64,000 bases of DNA from Zhihengliuella alba (GCF_039538765.1 NZ_BAABCJ010000001.1:248001-312000), one strand, 5' to 3'. Positions 7,370 to 16,746 are shown, counted from the first letter of the stretch. Translations and numbers: made by a program. Notes: a model not told the origin generated them from the sequence alone.

Positions 7370-9525
7370 GCGGCACGCCCGCCCGGGAGCGGCCGTTGGG
7401 CGAGCTGCTCGGGGCCGCCGACGCGGGCCGGATCGAGCGCGAGCTCGGTCTCACGACGCTCGGAGACCTGCTTGACTACTATCCCCGGCGCTACGTCGAA
7501 CGCGGCGCGCTGGCACCGATCGGCCAGCTCGCCCCGGGGGTCGACGCCAGCGTCCTGGGAACGGTCGTGAAGTTCAACAAGCGCCGGATGCACCAGCGCC
7601 GCGGAACGCTGTACGAGCTAGAGGTCGCGGACGACAGCGAGTCGGCCGGGCCCCGGGTGAGCGCGGTCTTCTTCAACAACCGTGCCGTCGAGCGGCTCGT
7701 GACGGGAACCCGTGTGCTCCTCTCCGGTGTGCCGACGATCCGGCAGAACGGTCTCACGTTCAGCCACCCCGACTACGAGGTCCTGTCCTCCGACGACGCC
7801 CCCGACGTCGACCTGCGGCCCACCCCCATCTACGGCGCGACGAAGACCATGGCCAGCGACTGGATCAGGAAACAGATCGGGCGGCTCCTCGACGACGGCG
7901 CGCTGGACCAGCTCGAGGATCCGATGCCGGCGCACGTCCTCTCCGGCGAACGGCTCCTGCCCCTGCGCCAGGCGTATCGCTCCATCCACCGCCCCGAGAC
8001 CCTGCAGGAGGCCTACCGCGCCCAGCACCGGTTCAAGTACCAGGAGGCGTTCCTCCTCCAGACGGTCCTGGCGACCCGACGCGCCGCCCACGACTCTCTG
8101 CCGGCCGTGCCCCGTCCTCCGCGCTCCGACGGCGTCCTGGCGGCGTTCGACGCCGCCCTTCCCTTCGCACTCACGGCCGGGCAGCTCGCGGCCGGCGCCG
8201 AGATCTCCGCGGACCTTGCGTCCGCCTCGCCGATGAATCGGCTGCTGCAGGGCGAGGTCGGGTCCGGCAAGACCGTCGTCGCGCTCCGGGCGATCCTGCA
8301 GGCCGTGGATGCCGGCGCCCAAGCCGCCTTCCTGGCCCCGACGGAGGTTCTGGCCGAGCAGCACTTCAGGTCCATCCGGGCCGCCCTCGGCCCCCTGGGG
8401 GAGGGCGGGACGCTCACCGCCGCCGAACACGCCATCCGCGTCGAGCTGCTGACCGGGTCCACCCCGCAGGCCTCCAAGAAGCGCACTCTGCTCGGCCTCG
8501 CCAGCGGCGAGGTGGACCTGGTGGTCGGCACCCACGCCCTGCTCTCCGAGAACGTCGGGTTCGTCGAGCTCGGAATGGTCGTGGTCGACGAGCAGCATCG
8601 TTTCGGGGTCGAGCAGCGCGATGTGCTCCGGCAGCGGGCCGCCGCGACACCGCATACGCTGATCATGACCGCCACGCCCATCCCGCGGACCATCGCGATG
8701 ACCAGCTTCGGCGACCTCTCGGTGTCGACGCTCACCGAGCTGCCCCGGGGGCGCCAGCCGATCCGGACGCATGTGTCCTCTCTCGAGGCGCATCCCGGAT
8801 GGGAGACCCGGCTCTGGGAGCGGGCCCGGGAGGAGATCGCAGCCGGCCGACAGGTCTTCGTCGTCTGCCCGGTCATCGGCGAGGCGACAGACCGCAACGG
8901 CGGGGAAGGGCCGCAGCCGACCTCGGCTGAGGCGCTGGCGGCGCAGCTGGCCGAGGAGCCCGCGCTGCAGGAGGCCATGACCGCCCTCCTGCACGGCGGC
9001 ATGCCCAGCGACGCCAAGGACCAGACCATGACGGCGTTCGCACGGGGCGAGATCGACCTGCTGGTGTCGACCACCGTGGTGGAGGTCGGCGTCGACGTGC
9101 CCAATGCGACGCTGATGATCATCATGGACGCGGACCGGTTCGGTGTCGCGCAGCTGCACCAGTTGCGTGGCCGGGTGGGCCGAGGAGCACACGGCGGGAC
9201 GTGCGTCCTCGTCACCCGGCTCGCGGAGGACCATCCCTCGGTCGGGCGTCTCTTCAAGGTCGCGAGCACTACCGACGGGCTCGAGTTGAGCGAGTACGAC
9301 GTCGACACGCGCAAGGAGGGCGACATCCTCGGAGCGTCCCAGAGCGGCGGCGCCTCCAGCCTCAAGCTCCTGCGCGTGACCCGCGACCAGACCGTCATCG
9401 CGCGCGCGCGGGACGCGGCCTTCGATCTCATCGGCCGCGACCCCGGCCTGGAGGGCCTCCCCGTGCTGCGCCGGATCATCTCGACCATGGACGAGGACAG
9501 CAAAGCCTTCCTCGAGCGCGCCTAG
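7366..9525 (+). CDS. recG: ATP-dependent DNA helicase RecG
   Basis: A 719-residue superfamily 2 helicase. RecG drives branch migration and reversal of stalled replication forks. An N-terminal wedge/OB domain is followed by the helicase core: Walker A GEVGSGKT from Gly296, the Walker B box as DEQHRFG from Asp408 (typical of RecG/Mfd), TATPIPRT, then the VGVDVPNA and QLHQLRGRVGRG motifs of the second RecA domain. The length is close to that of usual RecG proteins. The start ATG overlaps the DAK2 stop (ATGA), so the two are co-translated; rsmD follows 32 bases later. Confidence 0.97.
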   Translation: MSGTPARERPLGELLGAADAGRIERELGLTTLGDLLDYYPRRYVERGALAPIGQLAPGVDASVLGTVVKFNKRRMHQRRGTLYELEVADDSESAGPRVSAVFFNNRAVERLVTGTRVLLSGVPTIRQNGLTFSHPDYEVLSSDDAPDVDLRPTPIYGATKTMASDWIRKQIGRLLDDGALDQLEDPMPAHVLSGERLLPLRQAYRSIHRPETLQEAYRAQHRFKYQEAFLLQTVLATRRAAHDSLPAVPRPPRSDGVLAAFDAALPFALTAGQLAAGAEISADLASASPMNRLLQGEVGSGKTVVALRAILQAVDAGAQAAFLAPTEVLAEQHFRSIRAALGPLGEGGTLTAAEHAIRVELLTGSTPQASKKRTLLGLASGEVDLVVGTHALLSENVGFVELGMVVVDEQHRFGVEQRDVLRQRAAATPHTLIMTATPIPRTIAMTSFGDLSVSTLTELPRGRQPIRTHVSSLEAHPGWETRLWERAREEIAAGRQVFVVCPVIGEATDRNGGEGPQPTSAEALAAQLAEEPALQEAMTALLHGGMPSDAKDQTMTAFARGEIDLLVSTTVVEVGVDVPNATLMIIMDADRFGVAQLHQLRGRVGRGAHGGTCVLVTRLAEDHPSVGRLFKVASTTDGLELSEYDVDTRKEGDILGASQSGGASSLKLLRVTRDQTVIARARDAAFDLIGRDPGLEGLPVLRRIISTMDEDSKAFLERA

Positions 9526-9557
9526 GGCGTCAGAGGCGCCGGAGACTGGAGGACCGA

Positions 9558-10154
9558 ATGAGCCGCATCATCGCAGGGATCGCTGGAGGCCTGGCGCTGG
9601 CAAGCGTCCCGGGCACAGGGACCCGCCCCACGACGGACCGCGTGAAGGAGTCCGTCTTCTCCCGCCTGGAGCACTGGGAGGCGGTCCAGGACGCCAGGGT
9701 CCTCGATCTCTTCGCGGGCAGCGGCGCGCTGGGTCTCGAGGCCGTCAGCCGTGGTGCTCGGCGAGCGGTCCTCGTCGACGCGGCGGACGCCGCGGTGAAG
9801 GCGGCGAGGACCAACGCCCAGCGCATCAACCAGGCAGTCGGCGCCGGCCGGGGCGCGGACGAACTGGGGACGGCGGGCGCCCGCGTGGTCAAGGGACGCG
9901 CCCCGGGGATCATCGCGACTCTGGGAGATGTCTGGGACCTGGCCTTCCTCGATCCTCCCTACCCGTTGTCCGAGGGTGAGCTGGGCGAGGTCCTGGAGAA
10001 CCTGCTCCCGCGGCTCTCGGAGACCGCCGTCGTCGTGGTGGAGCGGTCCCATCGCTCGCCCGAACCGGCCTGGCCGGCCGGTCTCGAGCCGATCGACGAC
10101 AAGAAGTACGGGGAGACCCGCATCTGGTATGCGGAGCCCGCTACCCGCGGCTGA
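9558..10154 (+). CDS. rsmD: 16S rRNA (guanine(966)-N(2))-methyltransferase RsmD
   Basis: A 198-residue S-adenosylmethionine-dependent methyltransferase. It has the family start SRIIAG, TRPTTDRVKESVFS, the SAM-binding LDLFAGSGALGLEA motif and the catalytic DPPY tetrapeptide (LAFLDPPYPL). RsmD methylates G966 of 16S rRNA during 30S assembly. ATG 9558 follows a GGAGGA ribosome site. Its 3' end overlaps the tail of the convergent spermidine-synthase-like gene by 14 bases. Confidence 0.95.
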   Translation: MSRIIAGIAGGLALASVPGTGTRPTTDRVKESVFSRLEHWEAVQDARVLDLFAGSGALGLEAVSRGARRAVLVDAADAAVKAARTNAQRINQAVGAGRGADELGTAGARVVKGRAPGIIATLGDVWDLAFLDPPYPLSEGELGEVLENLLPRLSETAVVVVERSHRSPEPAWPAGLEPIDDKKYGETRIWYAEPATRG

Positions 10155-10968
10155 AACCGTCCAGGTCCACGCCCTGCAGCGTGGACCCCGGGAACGGTCC
10201 GGCCCCCGCGAGCTGGTCGAGTTCCGCCGCCGAGAACGGCGACTCGGAGGCGACCGCCACGATGTTCCCCGCGTAGCGGCCGGTGAAGAGCTCCGCGGCC
10301 CCGGTCGCCAGGACATCGGCGAACACGCCGCGCAGTGCCCGGATCTGCTCGCGGGCGAAGTGCATCCCCTCATCGTCCCCGACGTTGACCAGGAGCAGCC
10401 CGCGCGGACCCAGCCGCTCGCGCAGCAGGCGGTAGAAGTCGGGATCCGCGAGGTGGGCGGGGGAGTCCCGGCCCGTGAAGATGTCCAGGACGACGGCGTC
10501 GAACGTCGCCTCGTGTCCGGGCTCGGAGGCGGACAGACCCTCCACGTACTCCCTTGCGTCGTCCACGACCGAGACGATGTCACGCCCCATCCGCAGGCCC
10601 GCTGGCAGCGCGACCAGCCCGATGACGAAATCGACGAGCTCGCGCTCGATGTCGACGACGACCTGGCGACTGCCGGGGCGGCGGAGACCGATCGATCGCG
10701 GCAGCGTCAGGGCTCCGGCCCCGAGGTGGAGGATCCGCAGCGGGGCCATCCTGCCGGCGGAGTCGGGGGTGAAACGGGCGTCGATCGCGTGGGAGACGCG
10801 TTGGAGGTACTCGTAGAAGATCCTCCGCTGGTCGTCGAGGTGGACGTGGGACTGCTCCGCCTCTCCGACGAGCAGGATGACAGCACCGTCCTGCAGGGGA
10901 TCGGCGATGACTCGGGCGACCGACCCGGAGGCCATGGAGAGGCTGCGGTTCAGCGCGTGGGGGCTCAT
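10141..10968 (-). CDS. Spermidine-synthase-like methyltransferase-fold protein
   Basis: A 275-residue protein of the polyamine-synthase-like Rossmann family. LRILHLGAGALTLPR is the glycine-rich nucleotide/SAM motif, VVVDIERELVDFV the acidic loop that follows it, and FDAVVLDIFTGRDSPAHL the active-site strand where true spermidine synthases have YDVIIxDxSDP. Proteins of this kind in actinobacteria are usually annotated 'fused MFS/spermidine synthase', but here no membrane domain is present. It is the second gene of a two-gene minus-strand operon: its ATG overlaps the aminotransferase stop (ATGA). Whether it makes a polyamine is unproven. Confidence 0.75.
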   Translation of the reverse strand: MSPHALNRSLSMASGSVARVIADPLQDGAVILLVGEAEQSHVHLDDQRRIFYEYLQRVSHAIDARFTPDSAGRMAPLRILHLGAGALTLPRSIGLRRPGSRQVVVDIERELVDFVIGLVALPAGLRMGRDIVSVVDDAREYVEGLSASEPGHEATFDAVVLDIFTGRDSPAHLADPDFYRLLRERLGPRGLLLVNVGDDEGMHFAREQIRALRGVFADVLATGAAELFTGRYAGNIVAVASESPFSAAELDQLAGAGPFPGSTLQGVDLDGFSRG

Positions 10969-12191
10969 AGGACCTCGGGCAGGCGCCGCAGCCGTTCCGC
11001 CGCCTCGGCCAGCACGTCCGGCCGCTTGCAGAAGGCGAAGCGCAGCAGCGACGCGTAGTCCTCGCGTGCGCCGGGGTGGACGAACGCGGTGACGGGGATG
11101 GCGGCGACACCGAGCGACTCCGGGAGGCGGTAGGCGAGCTCCCGGGCGTCGGCGACGCCGAGCGGGCGCGCGTCGGCGATGAGGAAGTAGCCCGCCGCGG
11201 GACGATTGACCTCGAAGCCGATCGAGGTCAACGCGTCCCCGAGGCAGCGCGACTGCTCCTGCAGTCTCGCCGCACCGGCCAGGAAGAACTGCCGGTCGAA
11301 TCCAAGCCCTCGGGCGACCGCGCGCTGGAACGGGCCGCCGGAGGAGTACGTCAGGAACTGCTTGACGGCACGAGCGGCGGTGATGAGCTCCGGGGGCCCC
11401 GTCAACCAGCCGACCTTCCAGCCGGTCAAGGAGAAGGATTTGCCGGCGGAGCCCGCGGTGAGGGTGATGGCCCCGGCTCCTGGAAGGGATGCGACGGGCA
11501 CATGAGCACCCTCGAAGACCAGATGCTCGTAGACCTCGTCGCTGAGGATCCGGGCGCCGACCTCGCGGCATCGACGGACGATCGCCTCCAGGGCCTCCGT
11601 CGCGACGACCGAGCCGGTCGGGTTGTGCGGCGTGTTGACGACGACGAGGCGGGTCCCCGGAGCGATGGCCGCCGCGATGTCCTCGACGCGTGGCTGGAAG
11701 TCCGGCCAGCGCAGGGGGATCGTGGCGTGCGAGCCACCGGCGAGCCCGATCATCGCCGCGTAGGAGTCGTAGAACGGGGAGAGGGTGACCACCCGGTCAC
11801 CGGGGGATACCAGCGCCAGGATCGCCGCGGCGATGCCCTCGGTGGCGCCCGTCGTCGCCAGCACCTCCGACTCCGGGTCCAGCTCGCGGCCGTAGAACCT
11901 CCGGTGGTGCTCGGAGACGGCCACCCGGAACTCGGGGAGGCCGGTCCCGGGCGCGTACTGGTTGAGGCCGCCCTCGTCGATCCCCAGGCCGATGGCCTCC
12001 TGCGCGACGGCGCGCAACTCGCCCGGCCCGTCCGAATCGGGGAAGCCCTGGCCCAGGTTGATGGCACTGTGCCGGTTCGCCAAAGCGGTCAGTTCCTCGA
12101 ACACCGTCGGGGCCACTGCGCCCTTCTCGCTCAGAAGCCCAGCTGCTCCCGCGGCGCGCTGCCACGGGGCCTGGGCTGCACCCATCGTCAT
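10965..12191 (-). CDS. PLP-dependent aminotransferase class I/II
   Basis: A 408-residue fold-type I aminotransferase. It has the NLGQGFPD start typical of kynurenine/methionine aminotransferases (KAT II/YbdL-like), the TPHNPTG substrate motif, the SDEVYEHL strand, and the Schiff-base lysine in GSAGKSFSLTGWK (Lys251). It likely transaminates an aromatic or sulphur amino acid with a 2-oxo acid in the cytoplasm. ATG 12191 has GGAAGG seven bases upstream on the minus strand. It is coupled to the downstream spermidine-synthase-like gene and divergent from the lipoprotein gene at 12291. Confidence 0.9.
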   Translation of the reverse strand: MTMGAAQAPWQRAAGAAGLLSEKGAVAPTVFEELTALANRHSAINLGQGFPDSDGPGELRAVAQEAIGLGIDEGGLNQYAPGTGLPEFRVAVSEHHRRFYGRELDPESEVLATTGATEGIAAAILALVSPGDRVVTLSPFYDSYAAMIGLAGGSHATIPLRWPDFQPRVEDIAAAIAPGTRLVVVNTPHNPTGSVVATEALEAIVRRCREVGARILSDEVYEHLVFEGAHVPVASLPGAGAITLTAGSAGKSFSLTGWKVGWLTGPPELITAARAVKQFLTYSSGGPFQRAVARGLGFDRQFFLAGAARLQEQSRCLGDALTSIGFEVNRPAAGYFLIADARPLGVADARELAYRLPESLGVAAIPVTAFVHPGAREDYASLLRFAFCKRPDVLAEAAERLRRLPEVL

Positions 12192-12290
12192 TCTGTCGCC
12201 TTCCGTCGTGTGCCCTCCGCGCGACGGCCCGCCGGCGCCACGGAACCGACCTGGGGGCCGGGTCAGGATCATGAGAAGCTTATGGGCGCT

Positions 12291-14579
12291 ATGACCGATA
12301 AGCACGCCGCCCCGCCCGTCTCCCGGCGCACGTTGCTCGGCGTGACGCTGGCCGGGGCGGTGGCCGGGGCTGCCGGCTGCGGGGTCACCGTCCCTCCCGG
12401 GGAGCGCGCCACGACCGAGGCGGCCCCGCCGAGTCCTCGCGGTCACGAGCCCGGCGAACGTAGCAACGAGCGCCGCGAGGAGGTCCTGGTCGGCTCGCCC
12501 CTTCAGCAGGTCGTCATCCCGGTCGCCGGATGGGGGCGCACGCCCGATGGCCGGGACATCGCCGTCATGGTCGCCGCTGGCAGTCCGGGGACGATCACCG
12601 TGATCGACGCGAACAGCGGAGCGGCGCTCGAGGCCTTCGAGCTGCACGCGGAGGACGAGGAGGAGGACGCCACCGCCAGTGCCTGGGCCGTGGCGGTCGA
12701 CTCGGAGAGCGGGACCGCCTTCGTCGGCACCACCGACGGCCGCGCCTTCCTCATCGACACCGCCAGCATGAGCCTCGCCCCGGTGGTCGGCGTTCCAGCG
12801 GACCGGCCCTTCTTCGAACGCGCCGTCCCCGACGGCGACGGGGGCTTCCTCGCAACCACTTACGGCGACGGCAGACTGCTGCGCTTCACGCCGACTCCAC
12901 CGGACGACCGGGCGGCGGGCAGCGCCCCGGGCGGGGGCACCTGGCGCGAGTACGGTCCGTTCGGGCAGGAGAACGCCTACTCCATCGGTCTGGCCCGGGC
13001 CGGGACCGATGCGTACGTGGGCACCGGCACCAGCGAGCCCGCCGTCTTCAAGGTCGGGCTCACGGACGGGCGGATCGAGAGAATCGACCTGCCGGCGCCG
13101 AAGCCGAGCTACAGCGGCGAGCGCACTTTCGTCTACGACCTCGCCGTCTCGGGCGACTACCTCTTCGCGCGAGTCGACCCCGAGAACCGGGTCTACATCC
13201 GCAACACGGCGACCGGGCACTGGACGGCATCGATCCCCGACGTCGCGCCCGGCCTGGCGGTCCAGCACCCTGGGTCGAGCCACCCCGCCCTCTTCTTCGC
13301 CGGTCTCGATCAGCGCCTCTACGAGTACGACCCCGTAGCCCGCACCCGCCCCGTCCGGAGGAGCCTCCAGGTCTCCGCCCTGCGCGGCGCCGGATGGATC
13401 CGCCTCCCGGGCAGACGCCACCGGTACCGGCTGACGACGACGAACGCCACCGGAATGCTCCTCACGTGGGACGCCACCTCCGGTGGGTCCGGTCGGATCC
13501 GAGCAGACGTGAAAGCCGGTTCCCGCCCGATACGCTCCCTCGGGGTGGGACCCGATGGCCGCCTCTTCGCCGGTGCCTTCGGGACGGCCTACAGCGTGGC
13601 GACCTACACGCCGCAGCCGCTCACCGACGAATTCCAGGACGGCTCCGGCCGATTCGGGACCCTGCCCTGCCACGGCCAGATCGAGGCCTTCGGGGTCCAC
13701 GGGCACGACCTGCTCGCCGGCTCGTATCCCGGAGCGAACCTGCAACGACTGATGCGGTGGAATCCACTCGCCCCCGCGGGACACTCCAACTCACCGCTCT
13801 CGGCGCGGCTCGGGAACCTGCTGGACCCGGATGCCGAAGCGCCACGCCGGCGCACCAGCGGGTCTCGAGCCGTCGAGACCCCCGAGGACGGCCTCGACCA
13901 CGTGAAGGTGGACCTCGACCTCGCACCTGACACGGGTCAGGATCGGCCCGTCTGTCTCCTCTCGCACGGGGGACGGGTGCTCGTCGGCACCGCGCCGGAC
14001 TACGGCCAGACAGGCGGCGCGCTGACCATCGTCGATCCGGCCTTCACCGCCCAGCGCTCCTACCGCGACGTGGTCCCCGGACAGTCGCCGCTCTGCCTGG
14101 CTCCGGGGAGGACCAGGGACGAGGCGCTCGCCGGGATGGGACCGGCTGCAGGGTACGGGGCGGAGGCCGCCGCGGCCGAGGGCAGGGTGGCCCGCATCGA
14201 TCTGCGGACCGGCGAGGTCCTGGCGTCCACCGTGCCCGTAGCTGGCGAGATGAACGTGTCCGCGCTCGCGCTCGATGCGGACGATGGGACGCTCTGGGGG
14301 ATCACCCGCAACAGTGTCTTCCAGCTGAGGGTCCCGGACCTGCGTGTCCTGCGCGCCCAGCGGTACGGGGACCGGCGTGACTCGGCCCGCTACGTCACGG
14401 GGCGGACCCTGCACGATGCGGGGACCGCGCTCATGGGCTGCGCGGGCGGCGACATCTTCGAGATCGACAAGGCGACCCTGGCGCGCCGCCTGATCGCACG
14501 CGGAACCAATCTCCTCCGCCTGGAGAGCGGTGAGCTGTACTACAGCCGGGGCTCCCAGCTGTTTCGTCGGCTTCATTGA
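12291..14579 (+). CDS. Secreted beta-propeller lipoprotein (Tat-type signal)
   Basis: A 762-residue protein. The N-terminus has a twin-arginine-like SRRTLLGV stretch followed by a hydrophobic run and a lipobox AGAAGC, so it is probably exported and lipid-anchored. The body consists of repeated strand motifs typical of PQQ-like or WD-like beta-propellers (TITVIDANSGAALEAF, AFVGTTDGRAFLIDT, GRVARIDLRTGEVL). An acidic stretch EDEEEDA lies near residue 123. The role is unknown; a binding or scaffold function outside the membrane is inferred. The start could also be ATG 12282; neither candidate has a strong ribosome site. Confidence 0.75.
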   Translation: MTDKHAAPPVSRRTLLGVTLAGAVAGAAGCGVTVPPGERATTEAAPPSPRGHEPGERSNERREEVLVGSPLQQVVIPVAGWGRTPDGRDIAVMVAAGSPGTITVIDANSGAALEAFELHAEDEEEDATASAWAVAVDSESGTAFVGTTDGRAFLIDTASMSLAPVVGVPADRPFFERAVPDGDGGFLATTYGDGRLLRFTPTPPDDRAAGSAPGGGTWREYGPFGQENAYSIGLARAGTDAYVGTGTSEPAVFKVGLTDGRIERIDLPAPKPSYSGERTFVYDLAVSGDYLFARVDPENRVYIRNTATGHWTASIPDVAPGLAVQHPGSSHPALFFAGLDQRLYEYDPVARTRPVRRSLQVSALRGAGWIRLPGRRHRYRLTTTNATGMLLTWDATSGGSGRIRADVKAGSRPIRSLGVGPDGRLFAGAFGTAYSVATYTPQPLTDEFQDGSGRFGTLPCHGQIEAFGVHGHDLLAGSYPGANLQRLMRWNPLAPAGHSNSPLSARLGNLLDPDAEAPRRRTSGSRAVETPEDGLDHVKVDLDLAPDTGQDRPVCLLSHGGRVLVGTAPDYGQTGGALTIVDPAFTAQRSYRDVVPGQSPLCLAPGRTRDEALAGMGPAAGYGAEAAAAEGRVARIDLRTGEVLASTVPVAGEMNVSALALDADDGTLWGITRNSVFQLRVPDLRVLRAQRYGDRRDSARYVTGRTLHDAGTALMGCAGGDIFEIDKATLARRLIARGTNLLRLESGELYYSRGSQLFRRLH

Positions 14580-14602
14580 GGGACCGCTGATTCTCTTTCC
14601 GG

Positions 14603-14608
14603 TATGTT
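14603..14608 (+). promoter_or_regulatory. -10-like box immediately upstream of coaD
   Basis: TATGTT ends six bases before the coaD ATG and no Shine-Dalgarno sequence is visible in between. This would place transcription start at or next to the A of the ATG, giving a leaderless mRNA, which is common in actinobacteria. No convincing -35 is seen (TTGAGG at 14576 is 21 bases away). Confidence 0.35.
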
Positions 14609-14614
14609 CGAACC

Positions 14615-15082
14615 ATGAGACGCGCCGTTTGCCCGGGATCTTTCGATCCGATCCACAAAGGACACATCGAGATCATCGCGCGAGCGACGCGGCTGTTCGA
14701 CGAGGTGGTGGTCGCGGTATCGACTAATTACTCGAAGCAGTATCGCTTCGAGGAATCGGAGCGGATCGAGATGGCCCGACAGACGCTCTCCTCCATCGCC
14801 GGCATCAGTGTCCGGCCCATGGGTGACGGACTGCTGGCCGATTTCTGCCGCGACGTCGGGGCGGACGCCATCATCAAGGGACTCCGGAACGCCACCGACT
14901 TCCAGTACGAGGCGCCGATGGCGACCATGAACCGTCACCTCACGGGTGTCGAGACCGTGTTCCTGATGGCCGACAACCACTACGCCCACATCTCCTCGAG
15001 CCTGCTCAAGGAGGTCGCGGCACTCGGGGGCGACGTGTCCGACTACGTGCCCCGCGCCGTCATCCAGCGGCTCGAGTCCTGA
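14615..15082 (+). CDS. coaD: Phosphopantetheine adenylyltransferase
   Basis: A 155-residue nucleotidyltransferase that makes dephospho-CoA from 4'-phosphopantetheine and ATP, the penultimate step of CoA synthesis. It has CPGSFDPIHKGH with the HxGH motif (His14, His17), and the ISSSLLKE motif near the C-terminus. Its length matches the family. It appears to be transcribed from its own promoter, possibly without a leader. Confidence 0.97.
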   Translation: MRRAVCPGSFDPIHKGHIEIIARATRLFDEVVVAVSTNYSKQYRFEESERIEMARQTLSSIAGISVRPMGDGLLADFCRDVGADAIIKGLRNATDFQYEAPMATMNRHLTGVETVFLMADNHYAHISSSLLKEVAALGGDVSDYVPRAVIQRLES

Positions 15083-15114
15083 CAGCTTCACACCCACGAC
15101 CGAAGGGAAAGTCT

Positions 15115-16011
15115 TTGACGCACCGTAAACGAGTCACCAAGGCAGTTATTCCGGCGGCCGGCCTGGGCACCCGCTTCCTGCCCGCCACCAAGGCCATGCC
15201 GAAGGAGATGCTGCCGGTCGTCGACCGGCCGGCGATCCAGTACGTCGTCTCCGAGGCGGTGCGCGCCGGACTCGACGACGTCCTGATGATCACGGGCCGC
15301 TCCAAGCGTGCGCTCGAGGACCACTTCGACCGCGTCCCCTCCCTGGAGGCGGCGCTCGCCGACAAGGGCGACACCCGCAAGCTCGAGCTGGTCAACGAGG
15401 CCACTGATCTCGGTGACATCCACTATGTGCGCCAGATCGATGCCAAGGGTCTCGGGCATGCGGTCCTCTGCGCCAAGCGGCACGTCGGCGACGAGCCCTT
15501 CGCGGTCCTCCTGGGCGATGACCTGATCGGCGAGGACGAGCACCTGCTGGAGGAGATGATCCGGGTCCAGCAGGAGACCGGTGGATCGGTCATCGCGCTC
15601 ATGGAGGTGGATCCGGAGGCCATCAGCGCCTACGGCTGCGCCGACGTCGAGCGCGTCGACGGCGACGACTACGTCCGCGTGAAGGGGCTGGTCGAGAAGC
15701 CGGAGGCCAGCGAGGCGCCGTCCAACCTGGCCGTGATCGGCCGCTACGTGCTCTCCCCGCGCGTCTTCGACGTCCTCGAGGAGACCGGCCCGGGCCGCGG
15801 CGGCGAGATCCAGCTGACGGACGCGCTCGAGTCACTGGCCGGCATGGACGGGGAGGGCGCCGGGGTGTACGCGGTGGTCTTCAAGGGCAGCCGCTACGAC
15901 ACCGGCGACAAGGTCAGCTACCTCAAGGCCGTCGTCGAGCTGGCCTGTGCCCGCCATGACCTCGGCCCGGCGCTGAAGCCCTGGCTCAAGGAGCTGGCCG
16001 GCGGCTTCTGA
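15115..16011 (+). CDS. galU: UTP-glucose-1-phosphate uridylyltransferase
   Basis: A 298-residue nucleotidyltransferase with AVIPAAGLGTRFLPATKAMPKEMLP at the N-terminus, the VEKP motif (LVEKPEASEAPSNLAVIGRY, with the lysine contacting the sugar phosphate) and the C-terminal YDTGDK element. It makes UDP-glucose for glycolipids and wall polymers and could feed the glycosyltransferases in this window. The start is TTG 15115, supported by GAAGGGA six bases upstream and by the conserved N-terminus. Confidence 0.95.
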   Translation: MTHRKRVTKAVIPAAGLGTRFLPATKAMPKEMLPVVDRPAIQYVVSEAVRAGLDDVLMITGRSKRALEDHFDRVPSLEAALADKGDTRKLELVNEATDLGDIHYVRQIDAKGLGHAVLCAKRHVGDEPFAVLLGDDLIGEDEHLLEEMIRVQQETGGSVIALMEVDPEAISAYGCADVERVDGDDYVRVKGLVEKPEASEAPSNLAVIGRYVLSPRVFDVLEETGPGRGGEIQLTDALESLAGMDGEGAGVYAVVFKGSRYDTGDKVSYLKAVVELACARHDLGPALKPWLKELAGGF

Positions 16012-16065
16012 GGCCACGGCCGCGGCGACCCGCACGCCCCGAGGACACGCGCTCCCCGACGCGGT

Positions 16066-16094
16066 TTGGGGTACGGGCGCGCAGCGGCTAAGAT
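16066..16094 (+). promoter_or_regulatory. Promoter of the DUF177-rpmF-rnc-mutM operon
   Basis: TTGGGG (16066-16071) and TAAGAT (16089-16094) are separated by exactly 17 bases, a good match to the primary sigma-factor consensus of actinobacteria. Transcription would start near 16101, leaving a leader of about 25 bases that contains AGGAG at 16117-16121. Confidence 0.65.
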
Positions 16095-16126
16095 GTAATG
16101 TCGGTCTATGTTCTACAGGAGTTCTC

Positions 16127-16744
16127 ATTAGCGACAAGCGTATTGATCGCCCGGCGTCACCCGGTCTCGATCGCAGTTCGCCGCTGGCCTTCTCGGTCAA
16201 GGATCTCGGGCGCAGCCCGGGAAACATGAGGACCTTGGAGGAGACGGTGCCCGCGCCCGCGGAGATGGGTGTGGCGCTCATCGGTGTGCCTCAGGGGTCG
16301 GAAATCGATCTCGAGGTCCGCTTCGAGGCTGTGCACGAGGGAATCCTGGTCACCGGTGAAGCTGAAGTCGACATCGTCGGCGAATGCGGACGGTGCCTGG
16401 AGCCCATCGAGTACAGTCACGTCGCCGAATTTCAGGAGCTCTTCTACTACGGCCCCATCGAGGGGTCCGAGGACGAAGAAGCGGAGCAGCATCTGGTCCA
16501 GGACGACTTCGTCGACGTGGAACCGGTGCTCAGGGACGCGGTGGTGACCGCACTGCCGTTCCAGCCGGTGTGCCGGGAAGACTGTGAAGGTCTCTGCCCC
16601 GAATGCGGGGTACGCCTTGAAGAGGATCCGGACCACCACCATGAAGTCCTAGATCCTCGCTGGGCGGCCTTGAGTGGCCTGCTCGGCACCCCCGCTGATT
16701 CAGCGGATTCACGTAAAGATTCAGTCGAGAGAGAAGAGAGTTAG
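16127..16744 (+). CDS. YceD/DUF177 family protein, apparent ATT start
   Basis: A DUF177 (YceD) protein, 205 residues if it starts at ATT 16127. The family usually lies before rpmF and contributes to 23S rRNA/50S biogenesis. It has the GECGRCLEPI and CREDCEGLCPECG cysteine pairs and ends with a helix rich in Asp/Ser. From ATG 16226 the protein would lack the conserved DRSSPLAFSVKDLGRSPGNM stretch, which is encoded in frame upstream. No ATG, GTG or TTG occurs in that upstream stretch, but ATT 16127 follows AGGAG by five bases and the promoter by about 33. ATT starts are known but rare (E. coli infC). Confidence 0.85.
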   Translation: MSDKRIDRPASPGLDRSSPLAFSVKDLGRSPGNMRTLEETVPAPAEMGVALIGVPQGSEIDLEVRFEAVHEGILVTGEAEVDIVGECGRCLEPIEYSHVAEFQELFYYGPIEGSEDEEAEQHLVQDDFVDVEPVLRDAVVTALPFQPVCREDCEGLCPECGVRLEEDPDHHHEVLDPRWAALSGLLGTPADSADSRKDSVEREES

Positions 16745-16746
16745 CC

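Noticed and set aside
10141..10154. Convergent overlap of rsmD and the spermidine-synthase-like gene
   Set aside because: A 14-base tail-to-tail overlap is common in compact genomes and both reading frames are otherwise normal.
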